DNA of 24,880 nt, taken from contig CAZFBA010000045.1 in assembly GCA_964517135.1 (NCBI GenBank), positions 1-24,880 on the forward strand, read 5' to 3'. Under the pieces are notes generated by a model. That model was not told the DNA's origin. It made no database searches and saw only the letters and a program-made list of their open reading frames with translations. Positions 8,036 to 16,278 of this stretch are shown in pieces. The stretch is from CAZFBA01 sp964517135. GTDB lineage: Bacteria > Cyanobacteriota > Vampirovibrionia > JBFMGH01. Position numbers and translations under genes: made by a program. Each line of letters opens with the position of its first letter. Within the stretch, counting starts at the first letter, position 1.

Positions 8036-8040
8036 AATTG

Positions 8041-9462
8041 TTATATTTTAACTCCCATTTGTTCTGCTTTTTCAAGTGCTTCTTCAATACCGCCGACATA
8101 AAGAAAAGCCTGCTCGGGAATATGGTCATATTTGCCTTCAATAAGCCCTTTGAAACCTTTAATAGTATCTTCCAGCTTAACATACCGGCCAGGTGTATTG
8201 GTAAACTGTTCGGCAACAAAGAATGGTTGACTGAGAAAACGTTGAATCTTTCTAGCACGGCCAACAATCTGTTTGTCTTCTTCTGAAAGTTCGTCCATAC
8301 CAAGAATAGCGATGATATCCTGAAGGTCTTTGTAGCGCTGAAGAACTTGCTGAACCTCTCTTGCAGTTTTATAGTGTTCTTCTCCAACAACCCGGGGGTC
8401 AAGAAGCTTACTGGTTGAGTCTAACGGGTCGACAGCCGGGTAGATACCGAGTTCAACGATTTGCCGTGAAAGAACTGTAGAGGCGTCAAGGTGAGAGAAT
8501 GTAGTAGCTGGAGCAGGGTCTGTCAGATCATCAGCCGGAACATAAATAGCCTGTACAGATGTAATTGAACCATTTGCAGTAGATGTAATACGCTCCTGAA
8601 GTTCACCCATTTCCATCGGGAGGGTTGGTTGATAACCTACAGCACTTGGCATACGGCCAAGGAGGGCTGATACTTCTGAACCTGCCTGAACAAAGCGGAA
8701 AATGTTATCAATAAAGAGTAAAACATCCTGTTTGCCAACATCTCTAAAATATTCAGCAACGGTTAGCGCCGTGAGGCCGACTCGCATCCTGGCACCTGGT
8801 GGTTCGTTCATCTGTCCGTAGATAAGGGCAACCTTATCAATAACCTGTGATTCTTTCATTTCGTTCCATAGGTCATTTCCTTCTCTGGTACGTTCGCCTA
8901 CACCGCCAAATACAGAGACCCCGCCGTGTGCTTTAGCAATGTTATGGATTAATTCCATAATAACAACAGTTTTGCCAACACCGGCTCCGCCGAATAAACC
9001 TACTTTACCACCTTTTGGATATGGCTCAAGAAGGTCAATAACTTTAATACCTGTTTCAAAAATTTCTGATTCTGTTGACTGGTCGGTTAATTTAGGTGCT
9101 GCCCTGTGTATTGGCCATCTTTCAGAGGCTTCTACATCTCCCATTTTGTCGACAGGTTCGCCAAGTACGTTCAGGATGCGGCCTAGTGTTTTTTCTCCTA
9201 CTGGTGTTGTAATTGGGTTGCCGGTATTGATAACCTTCATACCCCTTGTAAGCCCGCCAGTAGAAGACATGGCAACTGATCTTACCCTGTTATTGCCGAG
9301 CAATTGTTGTACTTCAGTGACAATATTAACCTCTTCCCCTTCTGGGCTTTTGTCTTCAACCTTCAGGGCAAAGTAAATCTCTGGCAATTTGCCGCCCGGG
9401 AATTCTACATCTACGACCGGTCCTATAACCTGTGTCACATAGCCAATTTTTGCTTCTTCCAT
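8041..9462 (-). CDS. atpD: F1F0 ATP synthase beta subunit
   Basis: This is the catalytic subunit of F1. It has the P-loop GGAGVGKT (158-165), the catalytic Glu190 in GGVGERTREG, LFIDNIFRFVQAGSEVSALLGRM with the Walker B strand, and the DELSEED regulatory loop. I place the start at 9462 (MEEAKIGYVTQVIGPVVDV, 473 residues) rather than the upstream ATG at 9489. Family members begin there, GGGA lies 6 bases upstream, and a possible promoter would place transcription start close to the upstream ATG. Only atpC accompanies it, so the alpha, gamma, delta and F0 genes must be elsewhere, as in cyanobacteria. Confidence 0.97.
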   Translation of the reverse strand: MEEAKIGYVTQVIGPVVDVEFPGGKLPEIYFALKVEDKSPEGEEVNIVTEVQQLLGNNRVRSVAMSSTGGLTRGMKVINTGNPITTPVGEKTLGRILNVLGEPVDKMGDVEASERWPIHRAAPKLTDQSTESEIFETGIKVIDLLEPYPKGGKVGLFGGAGVGKTVVIMELIHNIAKAHGGVSVFGGVGERTREGNDLWNEMKESQVIDKVALIYGQMNEPPGARMRVGLTALTVAEYFRDVGKQDVLLFIDNIFRFVQAGSEVSALLGRMPSAVGYQPTLPMEMGELQERITSTANGSITSVQAIYVPADDLTDPAPATTFSHLDASTVLSRQIVELGIYPAVDPLDSTSKLLDPRVVGEEHYKTAREVQQVLQRYKDLQDIIAILGMDELSEEDKQIVGRARKIQRFLSQPFFVAEQFTNTPGRYVKLEDTIKGFKGLIEGKYDHIPEQAFLYVGGIEEALEKAEQMGVKI

Positions 9463-9493
9463 TAGCGGTCCCTTTCTTTTTGCCTGCATTCTA

Positions 9494-9521
9494 GCGTTAT
9501 TTCTATATCGGTTTCAGTCAA
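9494..9521 (-). promoter_or_regulatory. Possible sigma70-type promoter for atpD
   Basis: On the minus strand TTGACT (9516-9521) is followed after 16 bases by TAACGC (9494-9499), about 30 bases before the chosen atpD start. The -35 is good and the -10 is poor, so this is a weak call. Confidence 0.3.
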
Positions 9522-9603
9522 CAAAAAAACATTTAAATCATGTAAATTAAACCACAATATATGTTTTTAATAAATTTTTTTAAGTAAAAATAATAAATTT
9601 ATC

Positions 9604-9633
9604 AACAAAAATTGCCGCTCAGTGGGCGACAAT
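9604..9633 (-). terminator. Terminator between the 49-residue ORF and atpD
   Basis: On the minus strand, arms ATTG/CAAT and a GC-rich inner stem (CGCCC with the GAGCG side, one wobble pair) form a hairpin around 9611-9633, with one internal mismatch. A TTTTTGTT run follows. It lies about 45 bases after the small ORF stop and would separate it from atpD. Confidence 0.5.
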
Positions 9634-9678
9634 CAGGTTAATCACATATATTTTTTTAAGTGGTTTATGATCATTAAA

Positions 9679-9828
9679 TTATGCACACTGCAATTGTTTT
9701 TCAAGCTTTCTTTCAAGCTTTTCGAGTTCTTCAAGTCTCTTTTCGATGTCATCAAGGCAAATTCTTGAAATACGTATATAATTTAACATTTCAAAATATG
9801 AGTTGAATTTGCTGGGGTCTTTCTTCAA
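9679..9828 (-). CDS. Small 49-residue coiled-coil protein, TTG start
   Basis: This is a short minus-strand frame starting with TTG (9828-9826) and ending with TAA (9681-9679). A GAGAGG sits about 8 bases before the TTG. The product begins LKKDPSKFNSYFEMLNYIRI, continues with a polar middle (ISRICLDDIEKRL), and ends in Leu/Glu/Lys heptads (LEELEKLERKLEKQL), a strong short coiled coil. A hairpin with a T tail follows the stop. I do not recognise a family. The coding character, ribosome site and terminator together make it more likely real than chance, but the non-ATG start and small size leave doubt. It lies upstream of atpD in the same direction. Confidence 0.5.
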   Translation of the reverse strand: MKKDPSKFNSYFEMLNYIRISRICLDDIEKRLEELEKLERKLEKQLQCA

Positions 9829-10052
9829 TTTTTTGTCCTCTCTGGTGTGGGAAATGGGGTTTGTTTGTTAGATTAATACAAATGTATAATATTTTAAGTG
9901 TACAATTTACATCTTATTATCAGTATAACCAATCAAAATAAAAAGTTAATACCTCAAACAGGGGAATAGCAATAATCTTTACATTTTTAAAAATTCGAAA
10001 ACAAAAAATCTATCATTATTTATTAACTGGCTGTTATTCTTTATTGGTAAAA

Positions 10053-11051
10053 TCAATTTATATAAGCTTGTGGTTTAATAATATATCCCCATTTGCCCAT
10101 AAAATCAAGCTGTATAGCTGCTAAGCCTTCAGAAAAGGCTGTAGCATCTGAAATAACCGTGTCAATAATTGTCAGGCCTTCAAGGTCAATAAAACCATAT
10201 TTACCCTGAAAGTTAATACAGGCAAGACTTTCAGAAAACATATCAGCATAATTATACTGCGGTTTAATAATTAAGTTATTTTTCCTGTCTATATATCCCC
10301 ATTTATAATCGACTGCTACAGGAGCAAGACCTTCTGAAAAGGCTGAAGCAGAACTGTATTTAAGGTTTATTACTTCTTCTCCTTCTTTATTAATGAAGCC
10401 ATGCAGGTATTTAGAAAATATCATTAATTGTCTGGATTCAATTTCAACTTTTGCAAATCCTTCTTTAAAAATATCAGCAGCTTTATATTCAGCAGATACA
10501 ACCATTTGCCCGTGTTTATTAATATATCCCCATTTATTTTTCTTTTTGACTGGTGCCATACCTTCTGAGAACATGCCTGCATCTTCATATTCAGGAGTGA
10601 TAGCTATGTTACCGTTTTTATCAATAAAACCATAATTTCCTTTAAGAGATACTGCTGCAAGATTTTCTGAAAAACTTTTTGCATCATTAAAGCAGGGTTC
10701 AATTAAAAAATTACCATTGCAGTCTATATATCCCCATTTTCTGTTATATTCAACAGCAGCAAGTCCCTCAGAAAAATTATGAGCCCATGAAAACTCAGGC
10801 TTAGCAATGAGGTTACCTTCTTTATCTATAAAGCTATATAGATAAGTTATTTCTACTTTGGCGTAACCTTCATTAAAATGTTCTGCCTGTGTAAATTGAG
10901 GTTTAACAGCAATAGTTCCTTCTTTATTTATAAAACCCCAGAGGGTATCAATCAATACAGGTGCCAGACCTTCTTTAAAAGGTTTTGCGCTATCAAACCT
11001 TGGATCAATAAAATATTTAACACTATTATAATGCTGTTCGTTTTGTAACAT
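10053..11051 (-). CDS. WG-repeat protein
   Basis: The whole 332-residue protein consists of WG-type beta repeats. Nine motif positions of the form (W/Y/H)-G-(F/Y)-I-(D/N)-x-x-G lie near residues 38, 72, 106, 140, 174, 217, 251, 285 and 321, mostly 34 residues apart. The second reads YSFIDKEG and the 174-217 interval is longer (43). Each repeat continues with 'KPxFxxAxxFSEGLAxV'. There is no signal peptide or enzyme motif. WG proteins are generally thought to be binding scaffolds; the partner here is unknown. It follows the glycerol-1-phosphate dehydrogenase gene by 20 bases and is probably the last gene of that operon. Confidence 0.88.
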   Translation of the reverse strand: MLQNEQHYNSVKYFIDPRFDSAKPFKEGLAPVLIDTLWGFINKEGTIAVKPQFTQAEHFNEGYAKVEITYLYSFIDKEGNLIAKPEFSWAHNFSEGLAAVEYNRKWGYIDCNGNFLIEPCFNDAKSFSENLAAVSLKGNYGFIDKNGNIAITPEYEDAGMFSEGMAPVKKKNKWGYINKHGQMVVSAEYKAADIFKEGFAKVEIESRQLMIFSKYLHGFINKEGEEVINLKYSSASAFSEGLAPVAVDYKWGYIDRKNNLIIKPQYNYADMFSESLACINFQGKYGFIDLEGLTIIDTVISDATAFSEGLAAIQLDFMGKWGYIIKPQAYIN

Positions 11052-11071
11052 GCAGCTTTACCTGTTTAAAA

Positions 11072-12136
11072 TCACGCAAGCAATTGTTTAAAGAGAGTAT
11101 CAGTTTCAACAAAATTTATAGCTTTTTCAATCATACCTTTTTCAGAGAGTATGGTATAAAAATCTTCTTTTGCTTCAGGGGCCAGTGTTATTGCTTTCAA
11201 GAAATCAGCTTTATTTAGTGGATTATTACGAACAAATGCAAAGAAACCACTACATTCTAAAAAGCTTTTAACCTGTTCGTATTTGTTATTTTGAAGGTAT
11301 GAACACAGGTATGTAGCAAGCCCAACCTGAATACCGTGCAAAGAAGGTTCATCAGAGATTTTATCATAACTATGACTTATCAAATGTTCGCTGCCGCTGG
11401 CTGGTCTGCTTGATCCTGCTATTTCCATTGAGAGACCGTTCATCAGAAGTGCGTTAGCAAGGTCATAGAGAAAGATTTCATCTTTTAAGCAAAATGTTTT
11501 TGTATCAAAAACATCTCTAACACTGTTTTGGGATATGAGATAGGCAAAGTCATGAAATTCAGAATTACCTTTTTGAGCGGCTTTTTGCCAGTCATAACCA
11601 GCTGTAACTTTTGATATAAGGTCTCCTGTGCCAGAATATATAAGTGAATCAGGTGCTCCCTGGAGAATCTTTATATCTACAACGACTCCGAAAGGTATGG
11701 TTGAATTGACGCTGGATCTTTTACCGTCAATAATCAATGATGAAACAGGGCTACAGAATCCATCATTTGAAACAGAAGTAGGTACAGTGATAAACGGTAT
11801 ATTTAATACGTGTGCGCAGTATTTACTGAAGTCAAGAGCTTTACCGCCACCGATGCCAATCAATACCTGTGCGCTTTTTGGCAGACTAAATGCTGTATGA
11901 ATAATGTTTTCAATGTCTATTCTGTCAATAAAATCTTCATGAACAACCTGAATATCATAATTTTCAAAGCTTTCATAGAGTTTGTTGCCTGCTATTTCCT
12001 TGATACCGTTACTAAAGAAACAAGCAGCCCTTGTTAGAGAGAATGTTTTAAGATACTTTCCTATATGAATAAGTTCATCAGGTCCTATTTTCAATATAGA
12101 TGGAATTTTAATTCTTTTATGAAGTGCTTTGATCAT
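11072..12136 (-). CDS. sn-glycerol-1-phosphate dehydrogenase (EgsA/AraM family)
   Basis: The family reduces dihydroxyacetone phosphate to sn-glycerol-1-phosphate with NAD(P)H, the archaeal-type glycerol backbone; Bacillus AraM is a bacterial example. Seen here: the dinucleotide-binding GIGGGKALDFSKY (94-106), PTSVSNDGFCSPVSSL (119-134), and three probable metal ligands, Asp172 in GTGDLISKVTA, His251 in ASGSEHLISHS and His267 in SLHGIQVGLA. At 354 residues it is family length. The start overlaps the end of the upstream HAD phosphatase gene by 20 bases, a strong sign of coupled translation. A 3-dehydroquinate synthase-like or glycerol dehydrogenase paralogue is less likely because the SGSEH and PTSxSNDG motifs are specific. 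No prenyl-glyceryl-phosphate synthase (PcrB-type) gene is in the window. Confidence 0.87.
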   Translation of the reverse strand: MIKALHKRIKIPSILKIGPDELIHIGKYLKTFSLTRAACFFSNGIKEIAGNKLYESFENYDIQVVHEDFIDRIDIENIIHTAFSLPKSAQVLIGIGGGKALDFSKYCAHVLNIPFITVPTSVSNDGFCSPVSSLIIDGKRSSVNSTIPFGVVVDIKILQGAPDSLIYSGTGDLISKVTAGYDWQKAAQKGNSEFHDFAYLISQNSVRDVFDTKTFCLKDEIFLYDLANALLMNGLSMEIAGSSRPASGSEHLISHSYDKISDEPSLHGIQVGLATYLCSYLQNNKYEQVKSFLECSGFFAFVRNNPLNKADFLKAITLAPEAKEDFYTILSEKGMIEKAINFVETDTLFKQLLA

Positions 12137-12791
12137 GGGTAAGAAACTCCAGTATTTGCCTGTAAGATATCAATTCTGTGGCCTCGATATTGTTTTCTTT
12201 GCAGTATTCCAGGAGGGCGTCTTTAGCAAATATCCTGTCAGCATGGCGTGCAGCAGGTCTGTCTGATCGGCCATCGCCAGCATAGATGCAATAATTGCAG
12301 TCATTTTTTATGGCTTTAACGATTTTTTCTTTATTTATGCCATATTCAGGGCAATAAAAAAGCTCACCTGGGTTCAATCTCTCCATATACAGGCCTTTTT
12401 CAGTGCTATAGTAGCTTTTATTAGAAAACAAAGTAATATCGTTTTGTATTTCCATTTTTTTAAGCAGTATCTTGATGTAGTATTCAGCACCAGCACTAAT
12501 GATATAGACTTTAATATTGTTTTTTTTGCAGTATTTGACAACTTTAACAAAGTCTTCTTCTACAGGTATTTGTAATATATCGTTATGAAACTGTTCAAGT
12601 GGTATTTTAACTTTGCTGAAAATTTGTTGAAGTGCTTCAAAATGTCTTAAATTACCGGCAATATATTCATCCCAGGGTTTCAGGTCTTCTTTTTTGAGGT
12701 AATTCTTAACTACGTAGTAAAAAAAGTCTATTTTTGTTATAGTTTTGTCAAAATCAGATATTAAAACAGGGGTTTTATCTACAGAGAGCAT
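12117..12791 (-). CDS. HAD-superfamily phosphatase, MtnX/PSP-like
   Basis: This is a cytoplasmic Mg-dependent phosphomonoesterase by family. HAD motif I is DFDKTIT with the nucleophile Asp13 and acid Asp15. Motif II is YIISAG with Ser99. A Lys near 156 (GINKEKIV) fits motif III, and motif IV is YAGDGRSDRPAA with Asp173 and Asp177. Residues 20-90 form a helical cap like those of MtnX and phosphoserine phosphatase relatives. The length of 224 residues fits. GGGAAGG a few bases before the ATG supports the start. Its 3' end overlaps the glycerol-1-phosphate dehydrogenase gene by 20 bases, so the natural guess is that it dephosphorylates a product or precursor of that enzyme; this is inference, since methionine-salvage partners are absent. 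Confidence 0.83.
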   Translation of the reverse strand: MLSVDKTPVLISDFDKTITKIDFFYYVVKNYLKKEDLKPWDEYIAGNLRHFEALQQIFSKVKIPLEQFHNDILQIPVEEDFVKVVKYCKKNNIKVYIISAGAEYYIKILLKKMEIQNDITLFSNKSYYSTEKGLYMERLNPGELFYCPEYGINKEKIVKAIKNDCNYCIYAGDGRSDRPAARHADRIFAKDALLEYCKENNIEATELISYRQILEFLTHDQSTS

Positions 12792-12899
12792 ATTTTACCT
12801 TCCCAAATGAATTATCTACTTTAATTATAATATAGTAAACACATAAAATAATCAGGCATTAGGTAAAAAGTGGTCTATAGTTTAGTATATTCTATAATA

Positions 12900-12926
12900 C
12901 AACAAGAACAGGTCTGGCAAAACCTG
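12900..12926 (-). terminator. Weak terminator after the DUF547 gene
   Basis: On the minus strand CAGGT (12922-12926) and ACCTG (12909-12913) form a 5-bp stem with an 8-base loop, followed by TTCTTGTTGT. It lies about 30 bases after the DUF547 stop. The short stem makes this uncertain. Confidence 0.3.
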
Positions 12927-12953
12927 AAAACTTTTTTAGTTTTAGCCGGGCTA

Positions 12954-13817
12954 TTAATCGTTTAAGAAGTCAATTTTAAAGTTTTTAGAGTTGATATAAA
13001 CTTTATGGCGTGTATCAAGGTATTTATAAACAAAGTTTAAAAGTGCTCTATCACGTTTATTAAACCCATAATATTTGTCATTTGTGTTATAGTAGGAACT
13101 AAACTCATTGCTGTGCTCTTTTAATATTGCTGGTAAATAAACAACACTATTATTAAGGTCAATCTGAAGGTGATCAGGATTATTTAAATATTCTCTAACT
13201 TGTTCTGTTAGCTGTAACCCTAGTTTGTCGCCAGTATAATAGTTTTTCCTTATGGGTGGTGAGTTTTTTGTGCCATCAAAGAGAGCAAAATAGGCTTTAG
13301 GCTGTTGAAATTGTTTTTTAATGATATTCTTTTTAATTATATCAAGGGTTAGGCTTTTGCCAGTAATTTTATATCTGGTAGTTTTTAGCTTTTTATTTAT
13401 TGATAGACTCTCTTCAACAGGGTGATTTAAAAGCATTGAAAGAGATAGAGCATTATGTGTATTAATCCAGAAGGCCAGCTGGTCATCGTCAGTCATTTTT
13501 TTAATATCATTTTCTGAAATTTCCTTTATGGTATTCAGAAACAAGTCGAGGTTATGGCTGGCAGTATTTAGTTTTTTCAGGTTTATGCTGCCATTTTCAT
13601 TGATACATTTATTGAGAACATCCTGATAATAGTCATAAAAATAAAAAGGCCTGACTTTTATCATTGATACACCAGCCTTTTCATCCATATTTCCTATCGG
13701 TCCTGCAACTTTTAAGGAACCCAGATTAATAGTTCCTTCAGAAAACGCTAATGGTGTCATAAGAAACACAGGAAGAAAAAAAAGTATCAATATTTTTAAG
13801 CTTTCACCACGAATCAT
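12954..13817 (-). CDS. Exported DUF547 protein
   Basis: A basic start and hydrophobic run (LKILILFFLPVFLMTPLAFS, 7-26) form a Sec signal peptide, probably cut near residue 26, so the mature protein should be outside the cytoplasmic membrane. The DUF547 core follows: AFWINTHNALSLSMLL (115-130), the conserved 'x-Y-x-I-x-G-x-x-L-T-L-D-I-I' stretch (149-161), and the segment FALFDGTKNSPPIRKNYY (177-194). Many members have a Cys in that last segment; none is seen here, so any Cys-dependent activity proposed for the family would not apply. Function is unknown. An AGGAG lies 13 bases before the ATG, longer than ideal. It is separated from neighbours on both sides. Confidence 0.85.
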   Translation of the reverse strand: MIRGESLKILILFFLPVFLMTPLAFSEGTINLGSLKVAGPIGNMDEKAGVSMIKVRPFYFYDYYQDVLNKCINENGSINLKKLNTASHNLDLFLNTIKEISENDIKKMTDDDQLAFWINTHNALSLSMLLNHPVEESLSINKKLKTTRYKITGKSLTLDIIKKNIIKKQFQQPKAYFALFDGTKNSPPIRKNYYTGDKLGLQLTEQVREYLNNPDHLQIDLNNSVVYLPAILKEHSNEFSSYYNTNDKYYGFNKRDRALLNFVYKYLDTRHKVYINSKNFKIDFLND

Positions 13818-14165
13818 CTTTAAAATTGAGCTCCTGTGTTATGTTGAAATATTTGTAAACCTGGCTTTAGTAATTTTTTTAAATATTGAAAACAGTAAAA
13901 TAATTTATAATACTTATTATTAAGTAATCTCAGACTTTTAGAAACAGCTTTAACAACATTCAGGGATATTTTGGAATAATTTATAATAAAAAACCTATCT
14001 ATAAAGCAAATAATAACATCTGATCAAACAAAATTGAATACTTCAAAAGGGGCACATCTTTAACCTTTTTGATATAGCTTTCATTGCCAGTTTAAATCTA
14101 TTTTCACAATTGTTAATCTTTTATTTACAATGTTTATTGGGTTTTTCATCTAACAAAAAAGTTTA
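13818..14165. other. 348-bp AT-rich gap
   Basis: No ORF or RNA can be supported. It should hold the promoter of the DUF547 gene and the terminator of the transglutaminase gene. A 14-base direct repeat (AATAATTTATAATA) occurs at 13899-13912 and 13975-13988, but such matches are expected at times in sequence this AT-rich. Confidence 0.5.
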
Positions 14166-15122
14166 TTACCAGGTTTTATATTCATCTATAACCCGTATTT
14201 GTGATCCTTCGTAGAAATAACACATATAAAAGAAGTTGTTGAGTTCCTGATCTGTTCTAAGGTATGAGAGATAAATATACATGGTTTTCATTGTATCGAA
14301 TTCATTGTCGCCTGCGTCGCCTGTGGTGGGGTCAAAAGGCGCCCAGCCGTATTTTTCTGTATAGACTTCTGGCCATGCGTGCTTGGGAGTATTAGTTACT
14401 TCTGTTGTAATGCCGTAAGCTTGCCTTGCTGGTATTCCTGCTGCTCTGGCCAGCGCTACCATCAGGTCTGTATATTCACTACAGTCACCTTTGCCTGTTC
14501 TTATGGCTTCTAATGCGCCTGCATCCATTGGATTGTATCCGCTATAGGTCATTTTTTGTGTTACATAGTTATAAATATTCTCGATAGTTTTGAGTTCATC
14601 AGACGTTTTAAGTTTTTGTGCGACAGACTGAATATCTTTATGATCAGATTCAATATATTTTTCAGGAAAAAGGTATTGTTTATTGAAATAACCGGATCTG
14701 TCTTTAACAGGGGCCTTTATAGCACGCTGTAAACTATAGTTATAAAGTTTGAGTTTACTATCAATGTTGATTTCCAAATAAGATGAAGGATTCTGAATCT
14801 CATAATAAGCATATCTGTTGCCATTTTTTTCGTATATGCTGTAAGGTTTCGGGTTAAATTGAATGCTCAGAACCTCCTGTCGGTTAGTAACATTGATGGG
14901 TAGAATTACTGTTAGCTTTATTTTTCGTGTCCCTGGATTGGAATAAATTTTTTGTTTTATATTGAAATTTACTGTACGCTCTTCTGGTTGTGCTGTTATG
15001 GGCTTGTTAACTGATAAAGAGCTACTGGAAAAAAGGTTTTCAAGACTAGTGCAACTGCAAGAATTGATACAGCAAAGTATAATACCTGTTAGCAAAGCTA
15101 TAAATAGATTTTTAAAATGCAT
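14166..15122 (-). CDS. Exported transglutaminase-like cysteine protease-fold protein
   Basis: The N-terminus has a hydrophobic signal (LFIALLTGIILCCINSC). Cys22 could be lipidated, but the -2 Asn makes the lipobox imperfect, so simple secretion is also possible. Residues 50-140 look like a beta-rich domain. The transglutaminase core has a full catalytic triad: Cys214 in GKGDCSEYTDLM, His248 in TPKHAWPEVY, and Asp264 in GWAPFDPTTGD. Bacterial members of this group act as peptidases or amide-forming enzymes on cell-wall or surface proteins; the substrate here is unknown. AAGGAT 10 bases before the ATG supports the start. A 12-bp inverted repeat lies 45-112 bases upstream and may be its operator. 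Confidence 0.88.
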   Translation of the reverse strand: MHFKNLFIALLTGIILCCINSCSCTSLENLFSSSSLSVNKPITAQPEERTVNFNIKQKIYSNPGTRKIKLTVILPINVTNRQEVLSIQFNPKPYSIYEKNGNRYAYYEIQNPSSYLEINIDSKLKLYNYSLQRAIKAPVKDRSGYFNKQYLFPEKYIESDHKDIQSVAQKLKTSDELKTIENIYNYVTQKMTYSGYNPMDAGALEAIRTGKGDCSEYTDLMVALARAAGIPARQAYGITTEVTNTPKHAWPEVYTEKYGWAPFDPTTGDAGDNEFDTMKTMYIYLSYLRTDQELNNFFYMCYFYEGSQIRVIDEYKTW

Positions 15123-15166
15123 CTGGTTTTATCCTTCAAGTTTATAAAAGAACAACCTGAAACTTA

Positions 15167-15234
15167 AATCATTCTGAGCCTCATATTTTTGAGATAGTTT
15201 TAATGAATGTATTAAGGTAATACTCAGAATGATT
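15167..15234. repeat. Perfect 12-bp inverted repeat
   Basis: AATCATTCTGAG (15167-15178) and its exact reverse complement CTCAGAATGATT (15223-15234) enclose 44 bases, with a small CTCA...TGAG dyad just inside the left arm. It lies between the transglutaminase start and a transposase remnant. It could be an operator for the former, or the ends of a tiny decayed mobile element. No target duplication was recognised. Confidence 0.6.
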
Positions 15235-15304
15235 ATTATATAATAACCCGGTTGAATTTATCACTTTATACTTGTATGCTTGAAATATAAAAAATATCCT
15301 CTGT

Positions 15305-15663
15305 TCCCTGTTAAAGGAGGCAATTAAGAACAAAGAAGCTTTGGGACTCGAAAAAAAGAGGTTCTTGCAGATTCAGGCTTTTATAGTGGTAAAGAGGTTG
15401 AGAAATATATTAATAATTGTATTACACCCTATTCACCTAAGCCAACTACTAATTCAAAAGCTACCAAACAAGAATTCAGAAAGGATAACTTTAAATATGA
15501 CAAGGGAAAAAATGTGTATATAAGTCTAAATAATCATAAATTAAGGTTTAAAACAAACTGTAAGGATATAAAAGGATTAAATATGAAGAGATATCAGTGC
15601 AGAGATTGTGAAAATCGAAAACTTTTTAAGTTATCCACTGATCTTTTTTATACAGCAAAATAA
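15305..15663 (+). pseudogene. IS1182-type transposase remnant, frameshifted
   Basis: From 15361 the frame reads VLADSGFYSGKEVEKYINN, then ITPYSPKP, FRKDNFKYDKGKNVY and KRYQCRDCENRK, the pattern of the DDE and Cys-rich part of IS1182-family transposases (ADxGYYxGxE...ITxYVPxP...DFxYD...YxCxxC). The upstream homologous part (KEAIKNKEALGLEK, from 15314) is one frame away. The shift maps to the A7 run at 15351-15357, where one further A would restore the frame. The 5' half is missing and the 3' end stops early at TAA 15661-15663. Terminal repeats were not found. It is a dead fragment and a sign of past IS activity. Confidence 0.82.
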
Positions 15664-15722
15664 ATTCTGTTGAAAATAAATCTGAACAGAACAATAACTG
15701 CTGCAAAATTAACTACAACTGG

Positions 15723-16100
15723 CTAAACACGATAATGTTTAATGTTTTCAGAAACAGAATGCTGGCCTTTAGCTTCTTTGATGATAGTTTCAAAAGTATT
15801 GATCCGCTTTTGAAGCATTAACAGTCTGGTACGTGCCTCCTGCCATTCTTTTTGTTTGCCCAACAGGGTTAAAATAAACATAATAATCTTATCTAACATT
15901 GCTCTGAGGCCAGTTAGAGATTCCAGCTCACCTCCAGGGTCCACGTCATAGATAGCATTCGGGAGAAGATCTTCATTTTTCTTGTTTTTGGGCTTTGCAT
16001 ACGGACGTGAAAACGGCGATGACCGATCTTTGAATAAATTCGACGAATTTATTCTGTATTCTGCTCTTGATATCGACTTGAAGATGTTGTCTGAAGACAT
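15723..16100 (-). CDS. Small unknown protein with hydrophobic patch and coiled coil
   Basis: I do not recognise this 125-residue protein. Residues 1-60 are polar, Ser/Lys/Arg-rich and probably disordered. Residues 66-81 (RAMLDKIIMFILTLLG) form one amphipathic or short membrane helix. Residues 84-110 are a charged helix with heptad spacing (WQEARTRLLMLQKRINTFE). There is no cleavable signal peptide. AGGT about 10 bases before the ATG supports the start. It stands alone between the transposase remnant and the methyltransferase gene, with 178 bp of AT-rich DNA upstream containing several TTTTTACAAA-like runs. A membrane-associated or partner-binding role is possible, but there is no direct evidence. 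Confidence 0.65.
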   Translation of the reverse strand: MSSDNIFKSISRAEYRINSSNLFKDRSSPFSRPYAKPKNKKNEDLLPNAIYDVDPGGELESLTGLRAMLDKIIMFILTLLGKQKEWQEARTRLLMLQKRINTFETIIKEAKGQHSVSENIKHYRV

Positions 16101-16278
16101 GAATCTATATACCTGTATTGAGTAAAGAGAGACAGCCGTGATGATTTAAAACGTCTGAAGGCATTTTTATGACAGAATAATTTTAAAGTTTCACAAATTT
16201 TTACAAACAATTTAAGAATATGATAAACATGGCAGGATTTGTTTAAACTTTTTACAAAAGCAATAGTAGATATTTAAA

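Noticed and set aside
8025..9376. Open frames overlapping atpD and atpC in other frames
   Set aside because: They lie within highly conserved ATP synthase coding sequence and their products show no domain.
16190..16265. Repeated TTTTTACAAA-like runs upstream of the 15723-16100 gene, similar to 3888-3908
   Set aside because: Short AT-rich similarity that is expected by chance at this composition; no conserved spacing to the two genes.
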